Part shown: positions 1 through 8,187 of the stretch, one piece after another
Layout: each line of letters opens with the position of its first letter
Numbering within the stretch: the stretch's first letter is position 1
Assembly (NCBI GenBank): GCA_964501315.1
Contig: CAZCSO010000021.1
Location: forward strand, 1-24,411
Reading direction: 5' to 3'
Length of the DNA: 24,411 nucleotides
Source of the DNA: UBA5603 sp964501315
GTDB lineage: Bacteria; Bacillota_I; Bacilli_A; Izemoplasmatales; Hujiaoplasmataceae
The notes under the pieces: model-generated
Told to the model about the DNA's origin: nothing
Seen by the model: the letters and a program-made list of their open reading frames with translations, nothing else
Databases searched by the model: none
Translations under genes and position numbers: made by a program

Positions 1-54
1 AGCACATGACTGTTAATCATGGGGTCCTAGGTTCAAGTCCTAGTTGAGGCGCCA
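1..54 (+). tRNA. tRNA-Asn (GTT), 5' end cut by window
   Basis: This is the 3' part of a tRNA. The anticodon stem (5-9 with 17-21) closes a 7-nt loop with anticodon GTT at 12-14. The T stem (27-31 with 39-43) closes the loop TTCAAGT. The 3' acceptor strand is 44-50, the discriminator is G51 and an encoded CCA is at 52-54. G as discriminator fits bacterial tRNA-Asn. The D arm and 5' acceptor strand lie outside the window. Confidence 0.93.
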
Positions 55-56
55 CT

Positions 57-132
57 GGCTCGTTGGAGAAACGGTTAACTCACATGCCTTTCACGCATGC
101 ACTCACGGGTTCGAATCCCGTACGAGTCACCA
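57..132 (+). tRNA. tRNA-Glu (TTC)
   Basis: This is a complete 76-nt tRNA with encoded CCA. The acceptor strand GGCTCGT (57-63) pairs with ACGAGTC near the 3' end with one G-U. The anticodon stem is 83-87 with 95-99, the anticodon TTC is at 90-92, and the T loop carries TTCGAAT. It starts 2 nt after the tRNA-Asn, so the two form one transcription unit. A hairpin terminator follows 12 nt after the CCA. Confidence 0.96.
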
Positions 133-144
133 ACTTTATCATGG

Positions 145-170
145 AATCAGCAATCGCTGATTTTTTTTAT
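145..170 (+). terminator. Intrinsic terminator of the tRNA pair
   Basis: AATCAGC (145-151) and GCTGATT (156-162) form a 7-bp stem with an AATC loop, followed at once by a run of T. Confidence 0.85.
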
Positions 171-186
171 TTTTAGGCAATTTTAT

Positions 187-215
187 TTGACAAAAACATC
201 GATCCATACTATAAT
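187..215 (+). promoter_or_regulatory. Consensus sigma-A promoter of the TetR operon
   Basis: TTGACA (187-192) and TATAAT (210-215) are both perfect and are separated by exactly 17 bp. A promoter this strong ahead of a TetR gene usually implies that it is repressed; the palindrome just downstream is the likely site. Confidence 0.9.
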
Positions 216-216
216 A

Positions 217-231
217 ATGACACTGTGTCAT
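217..231. promoter_or_regulatory. 15-bp palindromic operator (likely TetR site)
   Basis: ATGACACTGTGTCAT is a perfect inverted repeat around the T at 224. It lies right after the -10 box and so covers the expected transcription start, 16 nt before the TetR start codon. Position and symmetry fit autorepression by the TetR protein. No binding data can be seen here. Confidence 0.75.
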
Positions 232-246
232 CGGAGGGGTGATTGC

Positions 247-867
247 ATGCCGAAAGCGACGTTTTATCGAATTCCATTTGAAAAACAACAAACGTTGTTA
301 ATGACTGGAATTACCTTATTTTCAATGTTTAATTATGAAGAAGTTGACATCAAACAAATTGTGAACTCAGCCAATATTCCGCGCGGATCATTTTATGCTT
401 ATTTCCATGATCTTGAAGATTTTTATTCGTACATCATCGGTCAGTTACAAGCAACCCGCATTCAAGAAATCGAACAATTGGCAACCCATCACACGGGCGA
501 TTTCTTTTCATTTTTGATTGAACTGTATGAACACGATTTGGAAAAAATAGCCGATCCATCTCGGCGCTTGCTTCAGCATCACTATTACCATTACATTCAA
601 ACCATCAAAAAAGGTTCCTTATCCGGAACCATTTATCATCTCGAAAAACGCAAAAACGTTATGAGTGTATTTCTTAATCTACCAATCATGACGCATCAAG
701 GAACCGTGGTTGACGATGAAGAAAAAGCCTTCATAGCGGACTTGTGCATGATCATTTATCTATCAACTTACAACCAAGCCATTCAAGAAAACTTGTCCAT
801 CGACGAGCAGCTCAAACGATTTATTCAACGCATAAAACTAATCGAAAAGGGAGTCAAATCATGTTAA
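247..867 (+). CDS. TetR/AcrR-family transcriptional regulator
   Basis: This 206-residue protein has the TetR layout. An N-terminal DNA-binding domain with the helix-turn-helix at about residues 33-52 (VDIKQIVNSANIPRGSFYAY) is followed by the typical 'F.dledfy' segment and an alpha-helical ligand-binding or dimer domain without clear family motifs. The ATG at 247 is chosen because a strong GGAGGGG site (232-238) sits just before it; an in-frame opening further upstream would run through the promoter. The stop overlaps the start of the next gene by 7 nt. The natural target is therefore probably this operon, through the palindrome at 217-231. The inducing ligand is unknown. As a family, TetR proteins are mostly repressors released by small molecules. 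Confidence 0.92.
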   Translation: MPKATFYRIPFEKQQTLLMTGITLFSMFNYEEVDIKQIVNSANIPRGSFYAYFHDLEDFYSYIIGQLQATRIQEIEQLATHHTGDFFSFLIELYEHDLEKIADPSRRLLQHHYYHYIQTIKKGSLSGTIYHLEKRKNVMSVFLNLPIMTHQGTVVDDEEKAFIADLCMIIYLSTYNQAIQENLSIDEQLKRFIQRIKLIEKGVKSC

Positions 868-1505
868 TTATTCCGTTTGTCATCATCATTGCTTTGCTCA
901 GTTATTTTTTCTCAGATGCCTTAAAAAAATACCATTTGTATGGATATGTACTATCCACAATCGTGGGTGTTCTCGCATTGGTATTCAAGTCGTATGGATT
1001 CACACTACCGTTTAACCATGGATATCTCGGATTCAGTTTTTTTTATGTTGTGATGATGATTGGGTTGCTAAACAAAGAATCCAAACAATCTCAGAAGTTG
1101 TTTAAGGTTCGACCAGAATTATCCATCATGGGATTTATTTTGTTAACCCCTCATGCCATCTATTACCTCATTGAACGGATCAGTGGACTTTATCTTCCTG
1201 AATCACGGATCGAGTCGGTATCGTTCATCATCGGTATTTTGGCTTATGTAATCATGATTCCACTCTTTATCACTTCGTTTAAGACCATCGAAAAACAAAA
1301 ACAATATTTTAAATGGAAAAAACTTCAACGATATGCTTATGTCGTTTACTTAGGTATTTTTATCCACTTGATTTTCGTTGCGGATATGCCGAATCTCATC
1401 ATTTATTTGGTTTTGTTCATTCCTTATTTCATTTACAAACCCATCCATTTTTTCCGTCATGAAAAACCGATGTATCAAAAAATGAAGCGTCAGATGAAAC
1501 CATAA
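861..1505 (+). CDS. Ferric-reductase-like (MsrQ/YedZ-type) transmembrane protein
   Basis: This is a 214-residue polytopic membrane protein with about six hydrophobic segments. It resembles the ferric reductase-like transmembrane domain in which histidines on two helices hold heme b. His98 sits in 'RPELSIMGFILLTPHAIYY' and His169 in 'LQRYAYVVYLGIFIHLIF', separated by an 'ITSF...' segment and a basic loop 'KWKKLQR', as in MsrQ/YedZ proteins. The likely role is electron transfer across the membrane, but no soluble flavin or NAD domain is fused and no MsrP-like partner lies next to it. The ATG at 861 overlaps the TetR gene (ATGTTAA overlap), with AAGGGAG upstream as ribosome site. It is co-transcribed with, and probably controlled by, that regulator. 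The family call rests on motif memory, not an alignment. Confidence 0.7.
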   Translation: MLIIPFVIIIALLSYFFSDALKKYHLYGYVLSTIVGVLALVFKSYGFTLPFNHGYLGFSFFYVVMMIGLLNKESKQSQKLFKVRPELSIMGFILLTPHAIYYLIERISGLYLPESRIESVSFIIGILAYVIMIPLFITSFKTIEKQKQYFKWKKLQRYAYVVYLGIFIHLIFVADMPNLIIYLVLFIPYFIYKPIHFFRHEKPMYQKMKRQMKP

Positions 1506-1532
1506 TCATCAAAACGTTTCATTCAATCATAA

Positions 1533-1574
1533 AAACCGTCGTGATCGAAGAATTTCGAACACGACGGTTTTTTT
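1533..1574. terminator. Bidirectional terminator between convergent genes
   Basis: AAACCGTCGTG (1533-1543) pairs perfectly with CACGACGGTTT (1560-1570). A-rich and T-rich tracts on both sides let it serve the plus-strand operon ending at 1505 and the minus-strand operon ending at 1610. Confidence 0.9.
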
Positions 1575-1609
1575 ATTTGCAAGAATTTATAAAAACGTAG
1601 AGTTATTGG

Positions 1610-3097
1610 TTATTGCTTGTTGTCAATACGTGTGGTTAGTGATGCAAAAGTATTGTATTCATAGCTTTTCATAACGATAATACCACCCAAATCTTTATAG
1701 TTGATTTGGATGTTTCCAATTTTTTCAAGGAGAAGAAGTGGTCCTTGTTCGTAAGCAATCATTTGGATTTTGTTGGTTTTGAGATAGGTTTGCTTGATTG
1801 TGTACGCACCACGTTGAAACATCATGAGTTGGTTCGAGGATTGAAAAAGATGGTTTTTAAGTTGAAGTGAAAGACCCCATATCATAACAGCGACTAAAAT
1901 CAAATGGAGAATCAAAGGGACAACATAATTCGACCAGTCAATGGGAAAAAGAAGATAAGGTAAGAGATTAATTATAATCAAAAACGTCAATGGTAAACCT
2001 ATAAAATTAAGGTATCGATATTTTTTCGGTTTTATTGGTTTGGATTCATCCTCGCGGGAGTACCCCAAATAATCAATGATTTGATTCAGTTGTTGAAGAT
2101 TGGCAATTGGAAGTAAAGATTTGCTTTCAATTTTATGTTGATCTTGATTGAGTTGATCACCAATCCCAATCGCCGACACATTCAATTCATAACAATGAAA
2201 CCATTGATACAATAACGACTGACTCACATGAACCGCATTGATTCGTTGTTTCGGTAATTTAAACTGAACTTTATTTAACAAACCGTATTGATAGGTAATG
2301 TCATCGCCGTCAAGTGTTAAACGGTAATGGTAAAACCGAATCAAATGAAAAAGCATGAGAAAGATTCCGAAGATCACGATGATACCACCATTGATAAGCA
2401 TTGAAACCAAAAAAATGGATAGGGCAGCTGTTTCGGTATCAAAATAAATAATCACCGAAGAAATTATGAGGGTAGCAAACGTTAAAAGATAGGCGAATGC
2501 TAAAAATCCAGGTTTTAAAATTCCCATGATCATCAACGTGGACCATTTAGGTTCATAAAAGTACGTTGATTTATCGTTCTCAAGCGCTTGATAAGACCGT
2601 GGCGAGGGAAGTATCACGGCTTCGTTTGATTTTCGTTGTTCGATGAACTCTTTTAGGACGGGAGCATAGTCTTTATCGAGAACCAGGTGGGCTTCGGAAT
2701 AAAAAGTACTCGTTGTACCGGTGTCAAACTGAAGTGTCGATAGTCCGAGAATAAGATCAAAAAAACCGCGTTTGATGGAAAGGGTATGGATGTTCTTATA
2801 GGGTATATCGGTTTTCTTCTTAAAGAACAACCCCTTTTCGATTAAAAAAGATTGATCCTGTTCAGAAAATTGATGCTTTCTAAGGATTAACCAGTAAACG
2901 ATCAGTTGAGCGATTAACGCAACAAGAAAGACGGATGTGATGATCAAAGATTGTTGTGGCGTTAATTCAATGACAGCTTCGGAATCGGGATCAACCCACC
3001 GTGAGAGGATGATGCCAGCAACGAAAAACGATCCAATGATGGATTTTATTACATCGTAGAGGTAGTTTCGCTTGGCAATGTGATACTTAGGATTCAT
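1610..3097 (-). CDS. YdbT-like membrane protein with three bacterial PH (bPH2) domains
   Basis: This 495-residue protein has about six membrane helices in pairs (roughly 15-32/50-72, 188-219/224-255, 363-385/390-410). Each pair is followed by a soluble bPH2 (DUF304) unit with the usual 'G...........ip...I..i.....' pattern, at about 84-130 (EKGLFFKKKTDIPYKNIHTL), 265-312 (YGLLNKVQFKLPKQRINAV) and 428-475 (RGAYTIKQTYLKTNKIQMI). This matches Bacillus YdbT, which is encoded with YdbS. The biochemical role of the pair is not established to my knowledge. The ATG overlaps the stop of the upstream YdbS-like gene by 11 nt, so the two are translationally coupled. It ends at the bidirectional terminator. 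Confidence 0.85.
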   Translation of the reverse strand: MNPKYHIAKRNYLYDVIKSIIGSFFVAGIILSRWVDPDSEAVIELTPQQSLIITSVFLVALIAQLIVYWLILRKHQFSEQDQSFLIEKGLFFKKKTDIPYKNIHTLSIKRGFFDLILGLSTLQFDTGTTSTFYSEAHLVLDKDYAPVLKEFIEQRKSNEAVILPSPRSYQALENDKSTYFYEPKWSTLMIMGILKPGFLAFAYLLTFATLIISSVIIYFDTETAALSIFLVSMLINGGIIVIFGIFLMLFHLIRFYHYRLTLDGDDITYQYGLLNKVQFKLPKQRINAVHVSQSLLYQWFHCYELNVSAIGIGDQLNQDQHKIESKSLLPIANLQQLNQIIDYLGYSREDESKPIKPKKYRYLNFIGLPLTFLIIINLLPYLLFPIDWSNYVVPLILHLILVAVMIWGLSLQLKNHLFQSSNQLMMFQRGAYTIKQTYLKTNKIQMIAYEQGPLLLLEKIGNIQINYKDLGGIIVMKSYEYNTFASLTTRIDNKQ

Positions 3098-3620
3098 CGT
3101 GAATAACCTCGTCAGAATCTAGATAGTGTTGTAATGGTTGGCGAATGGATTCGATGACGGCGTCCACGCGATCAACCGGAATACCGATGATGAGGACATT
3201 GGATCCAGCGGTAAAAATCAGAACCGTTGTTATTCGAAACAGCATTTGAAGGGGACCTTGGAATTTTTCGATGTGTTGAATTCGCTTGATCGGAATCACA
3301 ATGTTTCGCCGGAATAAAACGCCGCGTTGGACGATGACGTGGTCGTTGTTGATTTGATAACCATTGAATCGATAGATATAAAACGGAAGAATGAAGTTAA
3401 AAACTGCCAATAGAAGGACGATGATGCCGGTGGCAATTAAGATCGTCACTTTTACGAAGAGTTCACCAAATAAATGTGATGGTAAGATCGCCAAAACAAT
3501 AAAACCAACATAAACGATTACTGAACCGATGGAACGGACAACCAGATGGTATGCATTGATATTTTTTGCAAGTTTTTCCATAATTTGAGATCCGCTATGG
3601 GTATTCCTTTCTTGTTTCAT
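3087..3620 (-). CDS. YdbS-like PH-domain membrane protein
   Basis: The protein has 177 residues from the first ATG: two membrane helices (about 32-52 and 60-84) and then one bPH2 domain containing 'QRGVLFRRNIVIPIKRIQHIEK'. This is the layout of YdbS, the usual partner of YdbT, which overlaps its 3' end. The start is uncertain. The first ATG (3618-3620) has no ribosome site and lies only about 3 nt after the expected start of transcription from the extended -10 box upstream, which would make the mRNA leaderless. A second ATG at 3579-3581 would give 164 residues, close to the family length, but it also lacks a well-placed ribosome site. Confidence 0.85.
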   Translation of the reverse strand: MKQERNTHSGSQIMEKLAKNINAYHLVVRSIGSVIVYVGFIVLAILPSHLFGELFVKVTILIATGIIVLLLAVFNFILPFYIYRFNGYQINNDHVIVQRGVLFRRNIVIPIKRIQHIEKFQGPLQMLFRITTVLIFTAGSNVLIIGIPVDRVDAVIESIRQPLQHYLDSDEVIHDES

Positions 3621-3629
3621 AGTGATTTT

Positions 3630-3638
3630 ATTGTATCA
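3630..3638 (-). promoter_or_regulatory. Extended -10 promoter of the YdbS/YdbT-like operon
   Basis: On the minus strand TGATACAAT combines a TG extension with the -10 hexamer TACAAT. No good -35 box lies 16-18 bp further upstream, which is common for extended -10 promoters. Confidence 0.45.
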
Positions 3639-3720
3639 CAAAACATGAATATTGGCATTTAAATTTAAATTATTTCGATGGTTTATCACTGATAATTTTC
3701 AAGGTTCTAAAATCCTTGAA

Positions 3721-3760
3721 CGAAAAAGAGCCACTCAACTAACATGAATGACTCGTTTTT
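3721..3760. terminator. Intrinsic terminator downstream of the YesK-like gene
   Basis: GAGCCACTCA (3728-3737) pairs with TGAATGACTC (3745-3754); the stem has 10 bp, two of them G-U on the minus-strand RNA. A T-tract follows on both strands. It should end the minus-strand gene at 3788 before the next promoter. Confidence 0.75.
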
Positions 3761-3787
3761 CTATGGGATGGAGGGAAAAAAGACAAT

Positions 3788-4072
3788 TTAAGAATTGGAT
3801 TTTGTTTTTCGAAAGCGAAGGTAGATATAAAGCGATGTTATGACCGATCCGAAAAAGACAATCGAAGCAACCACCGCGAGCAACAGATAACCTAACGCAC
3901 TCCAGTCGTTGGCAATCAAGCCAAGTATCCATAAAATACCCGAAGACATCAGAAATAAAACCGGTAAGATAAGCACATAATAAACGTTTGATTTTGCCAA
4001 TTTTGAACTGATTGGATAGGTTATGAAAATGGAAACAATCAGGGCAATCAGAAGTGGAAGAACGTCGTTCAT
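3788..4072 (-). CDS. Small YesK-like membrane protein
   Basis: This 94-residue protein is almost entirely three hydrophobic helices (about 4-22, 32-54 and 59-84) with a short basic tail (RFRKTKSNS). Size, helix number and the 'GIL..LGLI.NDWSALGY' centre resemble the uncharacterised YesK family of Bacillus; I hold this as a weak family match. The ATG at 4070-4072 is chosen because AAGGAG sits 6 nt before it. A longer reading frame would start inside the promoter. It has its own promoter and terminator, so it is a single-gene unit. Confidence 0.65.
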   Translation of the reverse strand: MNDVLPLLIALIVSIFITYPISSKLAKSNVYYVLILPVLFLMSSGILWILGLIANDWSALGYLLLAVVASIVFFGSVITSLYIYLRFRKTKSNS

Positions 4073-4103
4073 TGTTTTCTCCTTAAGAAGTTGATTTGAT
4101 ACC

Positions 4104-4132
4104 ATTATATCGAAAAATACTTTGAACTTCAA
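4104..4132 (-). promoter_or_regulatory. Promoter of the YesK-like gene
   Basis: On the minus strand TTGAAG (4127-4132) and TATAAT (4104-4109) are 17 bp apart, about 32 nt before the start codon. Confidence 0.8.
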
Positions 4133-4238
4133 GAGATTACACTCGAGTTTAAAAACAATGTTTTCAAGTCAATGGCGATTTATTTATCGGGCATTTTTTC
4201 AATTTGCGATTCATCCACGCATTCACTTCAAGATTTTT

Positions 4239-4267
4239 TTGCTAATTTGGTGGTTTTACGTTATAAT
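4239..4267 (+). promoter_or_regulatory. Promoter of the MFS gene
   Basis: TTGCTA (4239-4244) and a perfect TATAAT (4262-4267) are 17 bp apart, giving a leader of about 55 nt. Confidence 0.65.
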
Positions 4268-4330
4268 GATTACCGGAAATCACGGTTCTTTGAACCGATC
4301 AAATCGTTTTGATTTCTTTGGGAGAACGCT

Positions 4331-5563
4331 ATGAATCGATTATGGACACGGAATTTTTCAATCGTGACCATTGGGTCATTTATTTCAGCGCTGGGAAGCA
4401 GTGCTGCCGGCATTGCCTTTGGGATTTTAATTTATACAAAAACGGGATCGCCGTTGACGCTAGCGCTGTTCACCATCGCCAACATCATCCCAAGAATCAT
4501 CACCGCCGTTGTCGCCGGTCCGTTTGTTGACCGCTATTCGCGCGTTAAAATGATTTATCTCATCGATTTCTTTTATTCAATCTTCTTTGCAGTTGTGGCC
4601 ATCGTATTATTCTCAGGTTATTTTGATGTCATCGTCTTTACCTTAATTGCGGCGTTCTTTGGCATCATTGACACCGTCTATCAAATTGCTTTCATGAGTT
4701 TGTTTCCCGAAGTCATCAGTGAAGGTAATCACACACGGGCTTATTCCATATCGTCGTTGATTTGGCCGATATCGGCAGCCGTGATGGCGCCGATTGCAGC
4801 CTTCATGATTGAGACCTTTGCTCAAGGCGTTGCCATCCTGATGGTTTTTAATGCCGTCACGTTTGTGATCACTGCGACCATAGAAACCCAAATCAATGTC
4901 AAAGAGACCCATCACCTCGGTAAAGAACACGTAAAAATCTCGTTTTTTCAAGACTTAAAAGAAGGCATTGCCTATTACAAAGTCGAAAAAGGGATCTTAG
5001 GAATCGGTGTGTTATTTGCTGCTTTTTCGTTTGTTTATGCAGCAAGCGACCTTCTCCGGATGCCATTCTTTGTTAATCATGATGTTTTTAACTTACAAAA
5101 CTTTTCATTCTTAATCACTGCCAGTGCGTTGGGGCGTGTGGTTGGGGGGATCATTCATTACTTTGTTAAATATCCCGCACGTAAAAAATACATGATTGCT
5201 GTCAGTGTTTATTTCACTGTTGAGCTCCTTGGCGCAACCCTGCTTTACATGCCTTACGTTGTCATGGTCGGCGTCAGTTTTATCATCGGACTGCTTTCGG
5301 TGACCAGTTTTAACATTCGTATGAGCGCAACGCAGGTTTACATTCCATCGCGGATTCGTGGCCGCGTCAACTCCACCCAACAGATGCTTTGGAATCTCGG
5401 TACCATCGTAGGGACGTTAAGCATTGGCCTCATCGCTGAATTCTCTGGATGGGATTATCGCTTCATTATTTTACTTTCAGCCATTGTCAGCGTGTCGGCC
5501 ATTGTGTTCATTCCCTTGCGAATGAAAACCGAATTTAAAAAAATCTACAATGTCGATCTTTAG
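4331..5563 (+). CDS. Major facilitator superfamily transporter (MFS_3-like exporter)
   Basis: This 410-residue protein has 12 predicted membrane helices, the usual MFS length. The loop between helices 2 and 3 carries a motif A-like stretch, GPFVDRYSRVK (63-73), with the conserved D and R residues. The opening (FSIVTIGSFISALGSSAAGIAFGILIYTKTGSPLTLAL) is typical of MFS_3-type drug or siderophore exporters such as those related to EntS. The substrate cannot be read from the sequence. GGGAGA (4320-4325) precedes the ATG. The gene has its own promoter and is followed by a separate promoter for the next gene, so it is probably monocistronic. Confidence 0.88.
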   Translation: MNRLWTRNFSIVTIGSFISALGSSAAGIAFGILIYTKTGSPLTLALFTIANIIPRIITAVVAGPFVDRYSRVKMIYLIDFFYSIFFAVVAIVLFSGYFDVIVFTLIAAFFGIIDTVYQIAFMSLFPEVISEGNHTRAYSISSLIWPISAAVMAPIAAFMIETFAQGVAILMVFNAVTFVITATIETQINVKETHHLGKEHVKISFFQDLKEGIAYYKVEKGILGIGVLFAAFSFVYAASDLLRMPFFVNHDVFNLQNFSFLITASALGRVVGGIIHYFVKYPARKKYMIAVSVYFTVELLGATLLYMPYVVMVGVSFIIGLLSVTSFNIRMSATQVYIPSRIRGRVNSTQQMLWNLGTIVGTLSIGLIAEFSGWDYRFIILLSAIVSVSAIVFIPLRMKTEFKKIYNVDL

Positions 5564-5580
5564 TCATCAATACATATTCA

Positions 5581-5609
5581 TTGTTCGTCACCGATATTTT
5601 TGTTATAAT
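5581..5609 (+). promoter_or_regulatory. Promoter of the c-di-GMP enzyme gene
   Basis: TTGTTC (5581-5586) and a perfect TATAAT (5604-5609) are 17 bp apart, 36 nt before the start codon. Confidence 0.75.
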
Positions 5610-5645
5610 AAGGTTAATGTGATTTACCATAGGATGTGAGTCGTT

Positions 5646-8132
5646 ATGAAATTATCGAAGAATCCACTGATCTTAGGAATGCTTTTGTTAAGCATTTCCT
5701 TTTTGACTTTCACATTCTTTTTCTTAACTGCCTCAAATCAAATTCGCTCGACCGAAGCAGAAAAACTGAATTTGGAACTCGAAGCCACGAGTTTTCAAAT
5801 CGAACATCATTTTCACGAAGTGGAATCGCGGTTAGGAACATTGGAATCGCTCCTTACTTCGGGCATGAGCGATGCTCAATTATTGGATGCATTTATTGCT
5901 GTTGATGATGATTATGATTTGATGCAATCGGTTTATTTCGGTCGGCCTGATAAAACCATGCTCAATTCAACCGGATTTGTACCACCCCCTACGTTTGATC
6001 TCACCACTCGTTTATGGTATCAACTCGCGATTGCAGAAACGGGAATTGTTTTTACACCCGCTTTCATCAATGCGACCGAGGATCGCGTGATTGTGACGGC
6101 CGCAAAAGCAGTTTATGATGAGTCCAACCAACTCTTAGGCGTCATTGCCAGCGATATTGACATCCGTTCAATTACGGCATTTGTGACCTTACGGGAAATT
6201 GGTGAAAATGGGTTTGCATTCATGATCGATCAAAACGATCACCTCTTGGCTTATCCCGGTCAAGACTTAACGTTGATTGAACTCGATCATGTGAGCGAAT
6301 ACGAACCGAATTTGGCGAATTTGTCTGGAAGTCTTAACAATGTCGAATTCGAGGTGTTGGGGAAAAAAGGCATTGTATCGCATGTGATGATTGCGGGCGA
6401 TCGTTACTTGTTAGGTGTCTTTTTGCCGATTCAAGAATACACCCAAGCTCTGGATATTTTAATGTGGGTTTTTCTCGGCTTATTGATTGTCATAACCGTA
6501 GCTGCGATAATTATTTATTTGATTTATCAAAAACGCATTAACAAACCTTTGCTGAATCTGATTGCCGATATTCATGCCATTAACTTTACCGAAACCCTCA
6601 ATTACCGATTGAATGAACCTCAGAATGATGATTATCTGAGCGTTCGAAAAGCCATCAATCGGTTGTTGGAAACATCGGATTTTTTCTTTACCGAACGTCA
6701 AAAAGCACTTCATAAATTGATGCTTGAAAATCAGCGTGTTTTGCTGCTGATGGAATCGGCAGCGGACATCATTTTTGAAATTGATCTGAACCGTCGGTTT
6801 GTTTCGGTGTTTGGTCGCGGGCTTTCAACCCTTAAAATGAGTGTGAATGATTTTATTGGAAAAACCATCGTCGAAGTCATGGGAGAAGATGGACGTAACC
6901 GCGATGCAGCGTATCAAAAAGCGTTGAACGGTGAACACGTCATCTACGACTGGTCAACGCATCGCGATGGAAAAAAACTGTATTTTGAAGCGTCGGTTTC
7001 ACCGATGTACGATGAAAACAAAACGATTATCGGTGCGGTCGGGATTACCCGCGACATCACCGAGTACATGCACAAACAAAAAGAAATCGAATATCTAAGC
7101 ATCCACGATACGTTGACGGGACTTTACAACCGGCGTTACTACGTCGAGACCGTTGCCAATGTGGATAAAAAAGCGTTTTATCCGATTGGCATCATGATGA
7201 TTGATTTGAACGGACTCAAAATCTTTAATGACGCTTACGGTCACCATGTGGGTGACGTTGCGCTCATCAAAGTTGCGGATGTTTTAAAATCAGTTGCGGA
7301 TGAAGAAGACATTGTATGTCGCATCGGCGGTGATGAATTTGCCATCATCTTTACCCATGCGTTAAAAGAACACTTGGATGAGATTAAAGAATCCATTCGG
7401 TTGCGTTTGTCCAACCTTTTGGTTGAAAACATTCCGTTATCGGTTGCGGTTGGTTATGAACTGAAATTCGATCACCATTTGTCGTTGGAAGACGTTATGA
7501 AAAACGCTGAAAACCAAATGTACCGAAACAAAGTGACCGAAGGTAGAAGCATTCGGAACAGTGCGATTCGCGCCATCATGAAGACCTTGACCGACAAATA
7601 CGATGAAGAGAAGAATCATTCGAATCGCGTAAGCCAGCTGTGTAAAAAAATCGGTGAAGCCATTCACATTAAATCGGACGACTTGCGAGAACTTGAGGTT
7701 GCTGGGCTTTATCACGATATCGGTAAAATTTCGATTCCCGATGAAATCCTCCATAAACCTGGGAAGCTAACCGTTGAAGAGTTTGATGTCATCAAAACGC
7801 ACACGGAAAACGGCTATCACATTCTCCGTGCAGCCGATGAGTATTCGAACTTAGCAGAATACGCACTTTCGCATCATGAACATTGGAATGGATTGGGCTA
7901 TCCACGCGGATTAAAAGGCAACGATATTCCCTTGTTTTCTCGAATTATTGGCATTGCGGATGCTTTTGAAGCGATGACATCGGATCGAGTCTATCGAAAG
8001 AAAATGACCGATGGTGATGCCATCAAGGAAATCATTCGTTACGCAGGAAGCCAGTTCGATCCCGACCTATCCAAGGTGTTTGTTGAAGACGTCATGGGCT
8101 ATTCATTTGAAACCGGTGAAAGAAGGAAATAA
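5646..8132 (+). CDS. Membrane sensor with Cache, PAS, GGDEF and HD-GYP domains
   Basis: This 828-residue protein would make and break the second messenger c-di-GMP. A helix at about 9-30 and another at 269-293 bracket a dCache-like extracellular sensor (about 35-265). A HAMP-like linker, a PAS domain (about 365-475, 'AADIIFEIDLNRRFVSVFG') and 'HDTLTGLYNRR' (from 487) lead into a GGDEF cyclase with an intact GGDEF at 561-565. The C-terminus is an HD-GYP phosphodiesterase with YHDIGK (His690-Asp691) and GYP (751-753). The product-inhibition site normally placed before GGDEF (RxxD) reads DEED here, so feedback inhibition is probably absent. Both enzymatic halves look intact; net activity cannot be predicted. 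GGATGTGAG precedes the ATG at 5646. A terminator hairpin begins inside the last codons. Confidence 0.93.
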   Translation: MKLSKNPLILGMLLLSISFLTFTFFFLTASNQIRSTEAEKLNLELEATSFQIEHHFHEVESRLGTLESLLTSGMSDAQLLDAFIAVDDDYDLMQSVYFGRPDKTMLNSTGFVPPPTFDLTTRLWYQLAIAETGIVFTPAFINATEDRVIVTAAKAVYDESNQLLGVIASDIDIRSITAFVTLREIGENGFAFMIDQNDHLLAYPGQDLTLIELDHVSEYEPNLANLSGSLNNVEFEVLGKKGIVSHVMIAGDRYLLGVFLPIQEYTQALDILMWVFLGLLIVITVAAIIIYLIYQKRINKPLLNLIADIHAINFTETLNYRLNEPQNDDYLSVRKAINRLLETSDFFFTERQKALHKLMLENQRVLLLMESAADIIFEIDLNRRFVSVFGRGLSTLKMSVNDFIGKTIVEVMGEDGRNRDAAYQKALNGEHVIYDWSTHRDGKKLYFEASVSPMYDENKTIIGAVGITRDITEYMHKQKEIEYLSIHDTLTGLYNRRYYVETVANVDKKAFYPIGIMMIDLNGLKIFNDAYGHHVGDVALIKVADVLKSVADEEDIVCRIGGDEFAIIFTHALKEHLDEIKESIRLRLSNLLVENIPLSVAVGYELKFDHHLSLEDVMKNAENQMYRNKVTEGRSIRNSAIRAIMKTLTDKYDEEKNHSNRVSQLCKKIGEAIHIKSDDLRELEVAGLYHDIGKISIPDEILHKPGKLTVEEFDVIKTHTENGYHILRAADEYSNLAEYALSHHEHWNGLGYPRGLKGNDIPLFSRIIGIADAFEAMTSDRVYRKKMTDGDAIKEIIRYAGSQFDPDLSKVFVEDVMGYSFETGERRK

Positions 8133-8149
8133 TTTCCTTCTTTTTTTTA
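8119..8149 (+). terminator. Intrinsic terminator overlapping the stop codon
   Basis: The near-perfect palindrome formed by GAAGGAAAT (8122-8130) and ATTTCCTTC (8132-8140) contains the TAA stop at its centre, and eight or more T follow. Confidence 0.85.
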
Positions 8150-8162
8150 GTTTTAAATCGAG

Positions 8163-8180
8163 TATAATAGAAGCGGAGGG
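8163..8180 (+). promoter_or_regulatory. -10 box and ribosome site of the phosphoesterase gene
   Basis: TATAAT (8163-8168) lies 13 nt after the T-tract of the previous terminator. No recognisable -35 box is present at 17 bp, because that position is the T-tract. CGGAGGG (8174-8180) is a strong ribosome site that decides the start at 8188. Confidence 0.5.
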
Positions 8181-8187
8181 TTATCCT

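Noticed and set aside
97..246. Upstream extension of the TetR frame through the tRNA-Glu
   Set aside because: It would translate a tRNA, a terminator and the promoter; the ATG at 247 has a strong ribosome site.
8011..8187. Upstream extension of the phosphoesterase reading frame
   Set aside because: It overlaps the HD-GYP coding region and its terminator; the ATG at 8188 has a strong ribosome site and begins a membrane helix.
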